DNA of 64,000 nt, from NCBI GenBank assembly GCA_029263455.1, contig JAJCXM010000025.1:1-64000 (forward strand). The letters are read 5' to 3'. Of this stretch, positions 52,270-61,998 are shown piece by piece. The position numbers were made by a program, and so were the translations under genes. Below the pieces are notes generated by a model, which was not told the DNA's origin, ran no database searches, and saw nothing but the letters and a program-made list of their open reading frames with translations. This DNA is from Holophagae bacterium (GTDB taxonomy: Bacteria > Acidobacteriota > Holophagae > Acanthopleuribacterales > Acanthopleuribacteraceae). The stretch's first letter is position 1, and each line of letters begins with the position of its first letter.

Positions 52270-55254
52270 TTAACGTATTTGCTTAAGCCAACTTGCGATT
52301 TCTTGAGTTTCTTTAGCGTCCTCACCGAGGGTATCTTGGACGATGATTAACGCGGACTCTAGCATCGTGCGGGCTTCGTCGATCTTACTCTGCTGCCCCA
52401 GAACGGAACCCAGTAAGGCGCGGGCATGGGCCGTACGCCAATCGTTAGATGTGTAGGTCTTTTCCATGATCGTCACGGCTCGTCTGATACGTTCTTCTGC
52501 TTCAGGGTACCGCTTTCCGTGCACATCTACCTGTGCCAACCCAATCAAAGTCGCGGCTACCTGATAGTGATCTGGACCCAAGCTGGTTTCTTGAATCACC
52601 ATCGCATCGCGAAACAATGTCGCGGCTTCTGTTAGTTTGGCTTGGTCTAAAAGAAACTTGCCGTATTCCGACATGATGTTGGCGAGCGAAGGGTGATCTG
52701 CTTTAAGCGTGTCTCGGCTGATAGAAAGTGCTTTAGCAAAATAGCTATCGGCCTCGTTGCTCTGATCCATGTTCCAGAGAATATTAGCCAAAATCCCCAT
52801 CGTATTCGCGACTCGTGAATCTTGTTCGCCGTAGATGCGTATGCGCATAGCCAAAGCCTCGCGACAGAGAGGTAGCGCTTCTGCAAACTTATGTTGTTGC
52901 TGCAGCATGCCTGCTAGGTTGCCGAGCGAATAGCTAATCTTAGGGTGGTCCTCTGTGAGGCTTGCTCGCTGTATGGCGAGACACTTGCGAATCAAGGGTT
53001 CCGCTTCTTCAACGCGTCCTTGCCGTTGAACAGTCACAGCAAGATTATTTAGCGCATTGGCATATTCGGGATGCTGCTCGCCTAACTGATCCCGCCTGAT
53101 CTCAATCACTTCTCGAAAAAGCGGTTCTGCCTGTTCCATTTCGCCCCTACGAACTAAGAACACGGCCAGATTGTTTATTGCGCCGGCCGTTTCTGGATGA
53201 CGGTCACCAAAGAGCGTTCGCGCCATGTCGAGTGCTTGTTGGTAGTGCGGTCGTGCGGACTCGTTGTCACCTTCAAGAGAGAGCGAACTAGCCAAACCCC
53301 TTGTTAACTCAAATCGATCTGGATGGGCTTCATCACCATAGATATCTCTAGCAAGTCCAAGGCCCTCGCGGTAGGTGGCAATCGCTTGGTCAAGCGTGCC
53401 GCGTTCCCGGTGAAGTGAGGCTAATTGATATAGGTCCTTAAGCACCAGCGGGTTCGGCTGATTGGGTTCGCTTCGATCAAGGGCCAAAGCCTCCTGCAGC
53501 AAAGGTTCAGCCATGTCGAAGTCCCCTTCGCTCCGTTGGATCATAGCAATTGATCGCAGGCAGTGGGCCACATCTGGATGTCCGTTGGGGTGCAACAGTC
53601 GTTGCATCTCCAATGCCTTTTGGTGGAATGCCAGCGACTCGGCGCGATCACCCTTGTCCCAGTAAAGAGAAGCGATGTTGGACAGGCATTGTGCCACTTC
53701 CGTTCGATCGCCTAGATCGCGAAGCTGTGCCAGCGCTGAATTTAGTAGCGGTAAGGCTTCGTCATAGAGACCTAGCGAGTGGTACACCATGCCAATGGTG
53801 TTCTTCATTCGTGCCTGGACCAACGGCTGGTCATGAAGTTCTTTATCAATAGAAATGGCACCATTATCGAGAATCTCACGGGCCGTGATCGAGTTTCCGC
53901 GAGCTTCGGATGGTAGGGACACTTGAAATAGGCCGACCAGGAAATCGGAGACTTCATGGGCGGTAGCTGCTTCGTTCCCAGCACGGTCAGCTTCAGCTTG
54001 CGCACGGGTGAGACCAATCGTCGTGCCAACGATACCGCCCACTAGTGCGAGTACCAAAACTAATGCACCAATCACGGTAAACGTATTGCGTTCGAAGAAC
54101 TTACGCGCCACGTACCATTTGGATGGCGGCCTTGCTTCTACAGGTTCGTGCGCAAGGTAGCGACGGAGGTCTTCGGCCAAGGAAGTAGGCGATCCGTATC
54201 TGGCGTCACGGTCCTTGGCGATGGCGCGCATGACGATCCAGTCCAGGTCACCTCTTAAACGCTTTTCAATGGCCAGCGGTTGACTGCAACGTCGAGTGGC
54301 CGCTTGTGCTTGCTCTTCGTCGGAAAGCGAATGCCATTTGGTACTTGGTTTGGATGCCTCGTCCTTGGCGACGCGATGCAGGACCTGAAGGATGCCTAAC
54401 CCTTTGGCGTCATGCGGCTTGCAGCCCACCAGCAATTCGTAGAGTAGGATGCCCAAGGAGTAGACGTCAATACGCGTGTCCACGTCGTCACCGGATTGAA
54501 TGACCTCAGGTGCCATATAGGACGGCGTACCCAGAATGCGCTGCCCGGTCAGGTCCTGGTCTTCCAACAGACCCTGGTCGATCACCTTAGCCACGCCGAA
54601 ATCGATGATCTTGGGAACGTTTCGCCCATTTATGCGCGCTACAAGGATGTTGTTGGGTTTGATATCGCGGTGAATGACACCCTTTTGGTGTGCGTGGGCC
54701 ACACCTTCACAGACAAGGCGGAACAGCTCCAGCCGCGCGTTGAGGTCAAGAACCTGATCGTCACAAAATTCGGTGACCGGTTTCCCATCCACATATTCCA
54801 TAGCGAAGAAGGGCAGTTGTTCCTCAGTCGTCGAGGCTTCATACAGCTGCGCAATGTATGGGTGCGTGAGGTTAGCTAACACTTGGCGTTCAGCGTGAAA
54901 ACGGGCCAATGCTTGACTTTGCCGCATGGGTCTAGGCACGATTTTGAGTGCCACCTTACGGGTGATCGGCTCCTTCTGTTCGGCCAGGTAGACGACGCCC
55001 ATACCGCCTTGTCCCAACAGTTCGATGATTTCATAACAGCCGATACGGCGCTCTGTTTCCAGTTGGAAGGCCGGGGCGGAACTTGGCTGGTCGGTATGGG
55101 TTGCATCGGAGGCCATGTAGGCCTCTACATCACGCTTCAGATCGGCATTATCGCCACATTCTTTTTCAAGGATGCGGGCGTGTTCAGCGGCTGGAGCATC
55201 GCTCAGGCGTGCAACGATGGCTTGGATACGTGTCAGGCGGTCTAGTCGATCCAC
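52270..55254 (-). CDS. Membrane-anchored Ser/Thr protein kinase with TPR repeats
   Basis: A 994-residue TPR-kinase. Kinase domain: ELLGQGGMGVVYLAEQKEPI, VALKIV, GVIHRDIKPNNILVA, KIIDFGVAK and YMAPEVI. A transmembrane helix (VIGALVLVLALVGGIVGTTI) near residue 400 is followed by a long series of TPR units (SLGLYDEALPLLNSALAQL, NNLAVFLVRRGEMEQAEPL, YSLGNLAGMLQQQHKFAEAL). The frame opens at a TTG (55284), but GTG 55254 has GGGGAG five bases upstream and decides the start. Two other kinases in the window share the GKP-type and FAMEYVDG wording, showing recent family expansion. No sigma gene is next to it. Confidence 0.94.
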   Translation of the reverse strand: MDRLDRLTRIQAIVARLSDAPAAEHARILEKECGDNADLKRDVEAYMASDATHTDQPSSAPAFQLETERRIGCYEIIELLGQGGMGVVYLAEQKEPITRKVALKIVPRPMRQSQALARFHAERQVLANLTHPYIAQLYEASTTEEQLPFFAMEYVDGKPVTEFCDDQVLDLNARLELFRLVCEGVAHAHQKGVIHRDIKPNNILVARINGRNVPKIIDFGVAKVIDQGLLEDQDLTGQRILGTPSYMAPEVIQSGDDVDTRIDVYSLGILLYELLVGCKPHDAKGLGILQVLHRVAKDEASKPSTKWHSLSDEEQAQAATRRCSQPLAIEKRLRGDLDWIVMRAIAKDRDARYGSPTSLAEDLRRYLAHEPVEARPPSKWYVARKFFERNTFTVIGALVLVLALVGGIVGTTIGLTRAQAEADRAGNEAATAHEVSDFLVGLFQVSLPSEARGNSITAREILDNGAISIDKELHDQPLVQARMKNTIGMVYHSLGLYDEALPLLNSALAQLRDLGDRTEVAQCLSNIASLYWDKGDRAESLAFHQKALEMQRLLHPNGHPDVAHCLRSIAMIQRSEGDFDMAEPLLQEALALDRSEPNQPNPLVLKDLYQLASLHRERGTLDQAIATYREGLGLARDIYGDEAHPDRFELTRGLASSLSLEGDNESARPHYQQALDMARTLFGDRHPETAGAINNLAVFLVRRGEMEQAEPLFREVIEIRRDQLGEQHPEYANALNNLAVTVQRQGRVEEAEPLIRKCLAIQRASLTEDHPKISYSLGNLAGMLQQQHKFAEALPLCREALAMRIRIYGEQDSRVANTMGILANILWNMDQSNEADSYFAKALSISRDTLKADHPSLANIMSEYGKFLLDQAKLTEAATLFRDAMVIQETSLGPDHYQVAATLIGLAQVDVHGKRYPEAEERIRRAVTIMEKTYTSNDWRTAHARALLGSVLGQQSKIDEARTMLESALIIVQDTLGEDAKETQEIASWLKQIR

Positions 55255-55699
55255 ATGCGCTCCCCGCTGAGCGAATCGACGCAATACGAAGACTCGCTTT
55301 AATCATTTGCTGCGGGAATCGTCGCAAAAATCGCAGTAAGAAGCTAGGACTTGTAACGACGATCTCTCAAGTTCATCAACCGGATCCCTGACGACCTCAG
55401 GTTCGACTCACGAGTGATACAGCCTAATTGTCGATGGAGAGAAAAAATCTACATGTCAACCTGAGCGCACGGGTCAAATCGATGATTGAGGTAGACGTCA
55501 ATCTCAGTAAGAGTCGTTTACCCGTTTTTATGATATCAGGGGAGCTAGCTGCTAATTCTCCCCATCGGTCCAAGAAAACAACAACATAGTAAAATCTGCC
55601 TGAAGTATTTTCCGCGTGCCTGTGCTCATATACGAATAAAGGAGATAGATTCTAGGCAAAACCGATTTACACCGGTCTTGCCTAGAAACGTGAAGCCAG
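55255..55699. other. Intergenic region upstream of the kinase
   Basis: A 445-bp minus-strand promoter region for the kinase. It contains the strong terminator of the preceding gene (55650-55687). From 55300 to 55640 I see no gene and no other structure. Confidence 0.4.
55650..55687 (-). terminator. Strong intrinsic terminator of the IPTL-CTERM gene
   Basis: On the minus strand TTCTAGGCAAGACCG pairs with CGGTTTTGCCTAGAA over 15 bp with one G-U pair and an 8-nt loop. It begins 13 bases after the stop at 55700. A pyrimidine-rich tail (TCTATCTCCTTTATT) follows, so it fits a terminator that separates this gene from the kinase. Confidence 0.8.
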
Positions 55700-56104
55700 T
55701 TATTTAGTGCGTCTAACGAACCAAATAGCAGAGATCCCTAATAATGCTAGGAAGGCCATAAGACCCCATTGGTTTAGCGTAGGAATGGCAACGAAACCGT
55801 TGACAATTGTTCCACCGACCACCAGGTCATAAGTACCTAAGTTAGCAGGACCGAATCCACATACGACCAATTGGTATGGGACACCAGCAGCCAAGGCAAC
55901 GCCGTCCCCAGGAACGATAGCGCTACCGAAACCGACACCGCCGTCATCGTCCCAGGCAGCAATATTATTGGCTGGATTTAGCGGATCAAATGGATCGCAA
56001 TAAAGGAACAAAACTGAATCAGCAAGTGACCCTAATACAACTTCGGCGTCTAGGTTCTCGCCGCCCGGGCTAACGATGGCGTCATCCGATGCGCATGGCT
56101 CCAA
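55700..56104 (-). pseudogene. IPTL-CTERM surface protein, 5'-truncated
   Basis: A 134-codon frame ending AIPTLNQWGLMAFLALLG followed by ISAIWFVRRTK, the IPTL-CTERM sorting tail (conserved I-P-T-L, helix, positive end) used with exosortase-type processing. Before it is a small domain: SPGGENLDAEVVLGSLADS, LYCDPFDPLNPANN, WDDDGGVGFGSAIVPG. There is no signal peptide; the frame opens only at a TTG, and readable sequence (NWIELEPCASDDAI) continues a few codons upstream into the end of the SUKH-like gene before a TAG at 56120-56122. An intact protein of this kind would need an N-terminal signal, so this is the 3' end of a longer gene cut by the neighbouring locus. Confidence 0.75.
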
Positions 56105-56105
56105 T

Positions 56106-56606
56106 TCAATCCAGTTCGTCTAGTTTCGATTCAAGTTTGTCATGTAGAAGTTGGGTCATGAAATCTGGGAAATCGTGGGATAAAGGAATGAGAGCCGCAC
56201 GAATGTTTTGATCGTTAAAGGGAAGCTTAATCCAGTTTCCAGTTGATCGATCTTCGAAACTAATCAAATCCAAATCTCTATAAAAACTTGAATGGTCCGC
56301 CCAAAACACACTTGCGTTGATGTCTACACAGATCGCGTTGCCGCCAATGGAGGAAGCAATCACTAAATAACCTCTTTCCCGAAGGTCGACGCCCGGGCTA
56401 CCTAACAATTCATCTAATAGGCCCCTAATCGATTTAACGCGCATTCCGGACGCGGCGTACGTTTCCTTGGGGAGGCATGTCGTAAGGTACTTTTGTAGAC
56501 ATGGACTCTCAAGCCAGGGGGCGAATTCTGAAAGTTCGACTTTGTCGTGTTTTTCAGGTGCGGAACCAGATCTGGCGTGAACTAACGATCTAATTGTATT
56601 GAACAT
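56106..56606 (-). CDS. SMI1/KNR4 (SUKH)-like protein
   Basis: A protein of about 166 residues. The centre GYLVIASSIGGNAICVDINA, VFWADHSSFYRDLDLISFED and the tail SHDFPDFMTQLLHDKLES fit the SUKH fold (SMI1/KNR4), commonly an immunity protein of polymorphic toxins but also of general use. ATG 56606 (MFNTIRSL) has AGG six bases upstream; the GTG at 56618 is an alternative. It lies 46 bp downstream of an unknown gene in the same direction. No toxin gene is adjacent. Confidence 0.55.
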   Translation of the reverse strand: MFNTIRSLVHARSGSAPEKHDKVELSEFAPWLESPCLQKYLTTCLPKETYAASGMRVKSIRGLLDELLGSPGVDLRERGYLVIASSIGGNAICVDINASVFWADHSSFYRDLDLISFEDRSTGNWIKLPFNDQNIRAALIPLSHDFPDFMTQLLHDKLESKLDELD

Positions 56607-56664
56607 GCTTACCTGCACTTACTGTATTCATATATAAGGCTTTTAAGTTCCTAAGCTTCAGCTT

Positions 56665-57798
56665 TTAAGTCGCTTGCATTTCTTTGGCGCGAATTCGACT
56701 CCAGCCAATGGCCAGGTATCGGGATTCGCTGTCGAACTTGCCTGGCTTTTCGGCTTTTATGGTGTCGCTAATCTGTATGGCAAACACATCTCGAACCCAT
56801 TTGCGTTTCGGGTGACTGAGCGTCCACAACAAAAGCTCACGCGGCCTAAATTGCTCAAAGATGGCCTGATCCATTCTTTGCTCAAGTCCCTTTAGGTATC
56901 CGAGTACGTCGCCCTTTTGAGGATAATCGCCAGCAGACATGTGTTGTTTGAAACCGTTCAGAGACCGTTTGAAGTGATACATAATCGACGCTTGGTCAGC
57001 CAGCGAACACCAGACGACGTGCCTAAACCTAGGGTTCATTGACAGCGCGTCCAATACATCGCGCCAATCCAAGCGAATCGCCGTCGTAACTACATCGTTA
57101 TGCATCGAGTTTAGGCGCGAACCGTGACGAGCGTTTGCCCAGTCAAGGCACCATTCACGCACTGGCTGCAATTCAGATGGCTGAAAGTGATGCTGAATGC
57201 AAGGCAATGTGATTGCGTCGTTGGCGAGGATTTCGATGCCTTCACTGTAGTCCGCCAATATGGATTCTTGTAATCGGTCACAGCAACCCTTGTGACCTGA
57301 TCGGCAACCGTAAATACATATGGTGATCGACGAACAATCGTCAAGAAATTCGTCGATCTCGATGCAGTCCTTTCGAAAAACGGACGCGGAGTCGACGAAG
57401 TTTTCAAAGTCATGACCTCCGCTGTCCAACCATAAGCGGAGCCACCGCTGGCCATTATCAAGATCGTCGCGATCACCATGCTGAAGCAAATAGACCCCTT
57501 CGATTGAGGTCCAGAACCAAGGGTCACTAGTTTGATTTGCACGCTCCTTGGCTGACTGCAACCAATCACCCTCGCTCAGATACCAGTCCAGCGACGGACT
57601 GTAAGCAGCAAACGAAAAACGGAGATTGAAATCCATTTCCGACCGAATCGCATCGATTTGCCTCATCGCCCAGCTGTCAATTTCAGAGTAACGTTCTGCG
57701 TTCGGGGCATGGAGGTTCTCAACTTGAGGTAGGTCGATTTTCCTCTGAAACTCTTGGTAGAGGTCGTCAACCTCGAAGCTAAAATCTAACCAATCCAT
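56665..57798 (-). CDS. Hypothetical protein, 377 residues
   Basis: I do not recognise this protein. It is soluble, acidic, tryptophan-rich and helical: MDWLDFSFEVDDLYQEFQRK, DWYLSEGDWLQSAKERANQ, FWTSIEGVYLLQHGDRDD, CIYGCRSGHKGCC and VREWCLDWANARHGSRLN. A cluster of cysteines (ITICIYGCRSGHKGCCDRLQ) might bind metal. It is followed by a SUKH-like gene, so a toxin/immunity or related accessory role is possible; this is speculation. Confidence 0.6.
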   Translation of the reverse strand: MDWLDFSFEVDDLYQEFQRKIDLPQVENLHAPNAERYSEIDSWAMRQIDAIRSEMDFNLRFSFAAYSPSLDWYLSEGDWLQSAKERANQTSDPWFWTSIEGVYLLQHGDRDDLDNGQRWLRLWLDSGGHDFENFVDSASVFRKDCIEIDEFLDDCSSITICIYGCRSGHKGCCDRLQESILADYSEGIEILANDAITLPCIQHHFQPSELQPVREWCLDWANARHGSRLNSMHNDVVTTAIRLDWRDVLDALSMNPRFRHVVWCSLADQASIMYHFKRSLNGFKQHMSAGDYPQKGDVLGYLKGLEQRMDQAIFEQFRPRELLLWTLSHPKRKWVRDVFAIQISDTIKAEKPGKFDSESRYLAIGWSRIRAKEMQAT

Positions 57799-57851
57799 AC
57801 GTATTCCGTTCTCGTGGTTATTCCTGCGTTGAGTGGTCTGTGTTGATCACT

Positions 57852-59207
57852 TTAGGGCGCTTCTGCTTTGAACCGTTTGAGTTGTGCGGCGTAGTGGGCG
57901 TTGCTGGGGTTGGCTGCAAGGGCTGCTTCGATCGCGTTCACTGCCGCTTGTTTTTCCCCACGGGCAAAATGTAACTCGGCCAGTGTGTCGAGGGCCGCCG
58001 ACCTAATGTCGTCGTCGGAGGCGGCTTCAACGGCAGCTTTCGCCCATCCAAGCGCCTGCTCGCTTGCGATCTCTGCTTCAAACAATAACCAAGCGTCGTT
58101 ATTCAACCATTCACTGCTTTCCTCAGGGCGCGTGCGTTGCAAAAACGATGCGCAGGACGAGGGTTTCACCGCGCATTCCAGCCAAACCATGTGCTTGCGG
58201 GCTGAGCTGAAGTAGGGCGATGCCTTGTCGTCCGGGTCCCACAGTTTTGAGCGCGCAAAACCGAGCGCTTGTTGATTGGCGACACCTGCCTCGTAGAGAA
58301 CCGTCAGGCCGAAGCGCTGGCGCGATGAGTGCTCTTCGGCAGGACCAAGGGCCATGATCGCTTCAAGATGGGCCCTGACTTCGGGAAAATTTTTGTGGCT
58401 ATACCAGGCTTCAGTTGCGCGCAGAAAATGCCACCTGAGGGCGTACCACGTCTCATCTTTGGGCTGTTCGATGCCATCCAAGTAACGCCAATAACGCGCC
58501 ATTATTTGCTTTCGCTGATCGCGCGCAACGCTCCAATGGTCGCGAATTAGCCAGTAGATTCGGTTTTTGGCATCAAACAGTTCTGTTTTTAGCGTTGCTT
58601 CAATCTCGGCCAGGAAGTGATCACTTTCAGCCTCTCCAGCATAGACAAGACTGCCTAGAGCGCTTAACTCCCTAGAACGATATAGAGCGCGTGGGTTTAA
58701 TGCAAACGCCTTGGCATAATAGGCTTGTGCAAGCTGGTAGTGGCCGCTGAAAAGGGCCAGCTCTCCCACTTTTTCGGCCATTGATTCGCTGGGCGTTGCG
58801 TTGAAAGACGCGATCAAAGCGTCAATGGGGTCGAGTCCAGCGACAAAAGCATCGATGATGTGCGTGAACTGTTGACGTTTATAACCGATCCAGCTGAATC
58901 CAGCTTTGTTATGTTTATCGTGCAGCACGAATAGTGGACTGCCTAACTTTGCGTATTGGTCCAATATGGAGCGACCTTCGGTGGTGTCTTCGTCAAGTTC
59001 GCAAAGCACAACCTTGTTCAAATTGGTCTGTAACTCCTGATCACTGGTCAGTTGTTCCTCAAAGTACAGGCACCCTGGACAGGTGACGGTGTGCCCGTAC
59101 ACCAGCAGCGGCTTACGCGATTCGATGGCTAGTCGTTGCGCCGCTTCGTATTTCGCTTGCATCTCACCTGTTAATAAGTAACTGCAAATTAGGTGAACAA
59201 AAAGCAC
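57852..59207 (-). CDS. Thioredoxin-fold protein with C-terminal TPR
   Basis: A 451-residue protein. Near the start, ESRKPLLVYGHTVTCPGCLY carries a CPGC active-site motif in a thioredoxin-like fold, then LCELDEDTTEGRSILDQYAK. The remaining 350 residues are TPR-like (ALFSGHYQLAQAYYAKAFAL, AAVNAIEAALAANPSNAHYA). The GTG start begins with a weak leader (MLFVHLICSYLL), so it may be periplasmic or membrane associated. Role in disulfide chemistry of envelope proteins is likely; partners unknown. Confidence 0.75.
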   Translation of the reverse strand: MLFVHLICSYLLTGEMQAKYEAAQRLAIESRKPLLVYGHTVTCPGCLYFEEQLTSDQELQTNLNKVVLCELDEDTTEGRSILDQYAKLGSPLFVLHDKHNKAGFSWIGYKRQQFTHIIDAFVAGLDPIDALIASFNATPSESMAEKVGELALFSGHYQLAQAYYAKAFALNPRALYRSRELSALGSLVYAGEAESDHFLAEIEATLKTELFDAKNRIYWLIRDHWSVARDQRKQIMARYWRYLDGIEQPKDETWYALRWHFLRATEAWYSHKNFPEVRAHLEAIMALGPAEEHSSRQRFGLTVLYEAGVANQQALGFARSKLWDPDDKASPYFSSARKHMVWLECAVKPSSCASFLQRTRPEESSEWLNNDAWLLFEAEIASEQALGWAKAAVEAASDDDIRSAALDTLAELHFARGEKQAAVNAIEAALAANPSNAHYAAQLKRFKAEAP

Positions 59208-59520
59208 AGCTCCCCCACTCGTTAGCTTTCAAATGGGTGATCTCAATAAGTCATTAGGAATGAATATAACCCAAATCGATTGCGTCCTCATCTTCCAAAG
59301 TGAGAGGAAGCAAGCTTCAACTTTAATCGAATGAATATTGGGCGCTCGATTGACCGGCTTCAAGGCTTGAACGACTCAGAATTGTGATGATGAGTTCGAA
59401 ACGAAGATCTAGACCCTCTCAAAGAGAAATCAACGCCTTTGAATGCACTGGGAAATTAGTATCGTTGATCTGATACTGAGGGATACGAAGGGATGGCTGG
59501 TAAGGCGTCAAATCGCTTAA
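59208..59520. other. Intergenic region between two minus-strand genes
   Basis: A 313-bp gap without a gene or strong structure. A promoter for the thioredoxin/TPR gene should lie here. Confidence 0.35.
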
Positions 59521-61920
59521 CTATTTTAACGTTTGATATGGAAAGAACAGACTTAACCATCGATCGGTTCTTGCTTGCCAACTTGCCCAACCAGATCCTT
59601 CGTTCACTTCGCCGCCCGAAGGTTCAAATCCTCGCTCCTCGAACACTTTGAACAAGCGACGATTGTCATCTGCCATGCTCCAGGCCTCGACAGGATTACG
59701 CAAATCGTATTTGCCCCAGTCCATATAGATGGTTAATTTCTGATCAAGCGGATTAGTTACAAGGCTTTGCACGCCGCCATCAAATGTTGTTAGTGCATAG
59801 AGCGATTGAATAGCTAGGTGACCCATTTGTGTGGGTAACTTGAGTGCGCAAAATGCGGCATCCGAAGCACTCCAGCCCATGCCGACACAAGCTCTGGCTT
59901 TGGCGTCGCGCAGTGTTCGATAGGTTTGATCAATGGACGGGATCAATTCTTCTGTCATCATCTTTGCCATCGCGTGGCTAGCTCCGCCACCATCACGCAA
60001 AATGAAAACCGCAATCATCGGACGTACGGATTTTGATTCGATGAGATAGTCAAAAGACGAAGTCAGGGGTGTTTGAAGTGCTTTTGAACCTGCAAAGATA
60101 TAAATGACGGGGAGCGCGCCTAACATATCGTTGTAGCCGAAAGGCGTATAGACGGCTATTGGAATCTCGCTTTTCAAGATGCCGCTCGAAAACTGAAGTT
60201 TCGTGACATCGCCGTTATTTTTTGTTTGACCGTTTAGGTGGCTTGGCGCAGTGCGATTTGGCATTGCGAACCATGATAGGTTCAGGCTCCCGCCAACGAT
60301 GGGTTCGAACTCGGGTCCGTAAACCATAGAGAGCTGTGTGAGCGGATTATGTCTATCATTGGTAAGCTTAAAGTCAACGATATAGGCATAGCTAAGTGCC
60401 GCATTTGCTTCCAAGCGAAACGAACGCGCGAAAAGATCACTATTGGCCATCCGCGGAAGGGCCTTTTCTTGACGCGCACCTACCAAATCGCCGGCAATGG
60501 CGACGTCTTGCGCTTCTCCTTGGAAATAGAACAGCGCTTGATCGCCATTTATGATCGGAGAGATGGGATGGGACTCAATGAAGTCGGCGACCGCATCATG
60601 CATAGTTGTCGGATCTCTTAGCAGCTCTTTGAGTTGAATAAGTAGCTCATGTTCCTCAAATTGATCGGAAAGGGCGATGGTAGAAGTGGTCGGCTTTCTG
60701 CTGAGCACATCTATGCGGGCAATCTTGCTCATACTACGGGCGTAAATCGACCCCTCTGAAAAACTAGGCGACGTCCAACTGACGTCGTTGAAGACATCTA
60801 GACTTGCTAACTCCTGATAGGCGTGCGGTTGAGCTTTGGCTATATGTATACTTCCCGTTTTTGTTTGGATTACCAGATGTCCATCAACGATAATCGGGAA
60901 ACCGTCTCCGGGAGATCGACTACGCCAAACAAGTGATCCTGTTGTCGCGTCGATGCATGAAAGGATGCGTGAACTGTAGGCATAAAAATGTCCATCCAGG
61001 TATAGCGGCACCGCGTAGCTATTGCGAATGGATCCACTCTCCCAAATCTTTGTTGCAGAACCATCGGCACTTATCCCAACCAATAAGCTTTGGTCGTCTC
61101 GGTGAGCTAGCAGGACACGATCTTCGTCTATGAGGACGGCAGACATACTTTGTGCACCCCGTGTGCCCGCTCCTTGGTGTTCATAGCTCCAGAGTAAGGC
61201 TCCGTCGCTCGGGTTGATACCGAATACATGCGAGTTCCCCGCCGCTACGAATTGCTGGCGATCCATTAATGTGCCGATGACCGCTGATTGATAATCAACG
61301 ACGTCAGTTCCGGCCTTCCATTTCAGCGCCCCGTTATTGATGTCAAATCCAGCAAAGGCCTGTTGGTATCCACCTATGGGAACGATGACGATACCTTGTA
61401 TTATTTGAGGTGAGGCAGAAAAGCCGTAATGAGGTTTGATGGCCTTGAATTCGGCCATCAGGTCTCGTTTCCACCGCAACTGTCCAGAATCTGTTGCGTA
61501 GCAAAACAGTCCGCCTCTTGGCGAGAGCATAATGACACTTCCATCTGCTACTGCGGGAGTAGCAAGTGGACCCGAGTGAGAGCCGTCGTGGCCCAAGTAC
61601 GATGGGCCCAGCGATGTTTGCCAAAGGGTGGTACCAGTGTCGGATTCAATTGCAATTGTATAGTCAAGGGTTCCATCCGAATAGGCTATAAACAGCTGAT
61701 CGGCTACCACAGCGATGCCTGAATAGCCGCTACCCAAATCCTTTTGCCAGGATATTGATAGGGTGATGGCCTGATTGTCGGAAAAAATGTTGGTCTCGTT
61801 AGTGTGACCGTGTCCATGAAAGCCGCGGAAGGCGGGCCAATCGGCCCCGCTGCCTAAACAAGTTCCTGCCCATAGACAAAAGAAGATCGCATATTGCAAG
61901 CACACTAATGAGAATTTCAT
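59521..61920 (-). CDS. PQQ-type propeller fused to an esterase-D-like hydrolase domain
   Basis: A 799-residue exported protein. A signal peptide (MKFSLVCLQYAIFFCLWAG) precedes a PQQ-like propeller of about 380 residues (WQKDLGSGYSGIAVV, TGTTLWQTSLGPSYLG, GALKWKAGTDVVDYQSAV). Then come an E-set/CBM48-like piece (QALFYFQGEAQDVAIAGDLV) and an esterase-D/Fes-type hydrolase (IAVYTPFGYNDMLGALPVIY, TEELIPSIDQTYRTLRDAKA, ACVGMGWSASDAAFCAL). The nucleophile elbow reads GWSAS instead of GxSxG, and where enzymes have GHxWxxW this one has GSGWASW, lacking the catalytic His. The hydrolase is thus probably inactive or divergent. The frame starts at 61932; ATG 61920 begins the signal. Confidence 0.85.
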   Translation of the reverse strand: MKFSLVCLQYAIFFCLWAGTCLGSGADWPAFRGFHGHGHTNETNIFSDNQAITLSISWQKDLGSGYSGIAVVADQLFIAYSDGTLDYTIAIESDTGTTLWQTSLGPSYLGHDGSHSGPLATPAVADGSVIMLSPRGGLFCYATDSGQLRWKRDLMAEFKAIKPHYGFSASPQIIQGIVIVPIGGYQQAFAGFDINNGALKWKAGTDVVDYQSAVIGTLMDRQQFVAAGNSHVFGINPSDGALLWSYEHQGAGTRGAQSMSAVLIDEDRVLLAHRDDQSLLVGISADGSATKIWESGSIRNSYAVPLYLDGHFYAYSSRILSCIDATTGSLVWRSRSPGDGFPIIVDGHLVIQTKTGSIHIAKAQPHAYQELASLDVFNDVSWTSPSFSEGSIYARSMSKIARIDVLSRKPTTSTIALSDQFEEHELLIQLKELLRDPTTMHDAVADFIESHPISPIINGDQALFYFQGEAQDVAIAGDLVGARQEKALPRMANSDLFARSFRLEANAALSYAYIVDFKLTNDRHNPLTQLSMVYGPEFEPIVGGSLNLSWFAMPNRTAPSHLNGQTKNNGDVTKLQFSSGILKSEIPIAVYTPFGYNDMLGALPVIYIFAGSKALQTPLTSSFDYLIESKSVRPMIAVFILRDGGGASHAMAKMMTEELIPSIDQTYRTLRDAKARACVGMGWSASDAAFCALKLPTQMGHLAIQSLYALTTFDGGVQSLVTNPLDQKLTIYMDWGKYDLRNPVEAWSMADDNRRLFKVFEERGFEPSGGEVNEGSGWASWQARTDRWLSLFFPYQTLK

Positions 61921-61998
61921 GTCTGGTTGCAAGATGTGGTTTGTCCCTCCAGTAACGTTCGTTTGGCCTTCATTTGACAGCCAAGAAATTGTCTGGGT

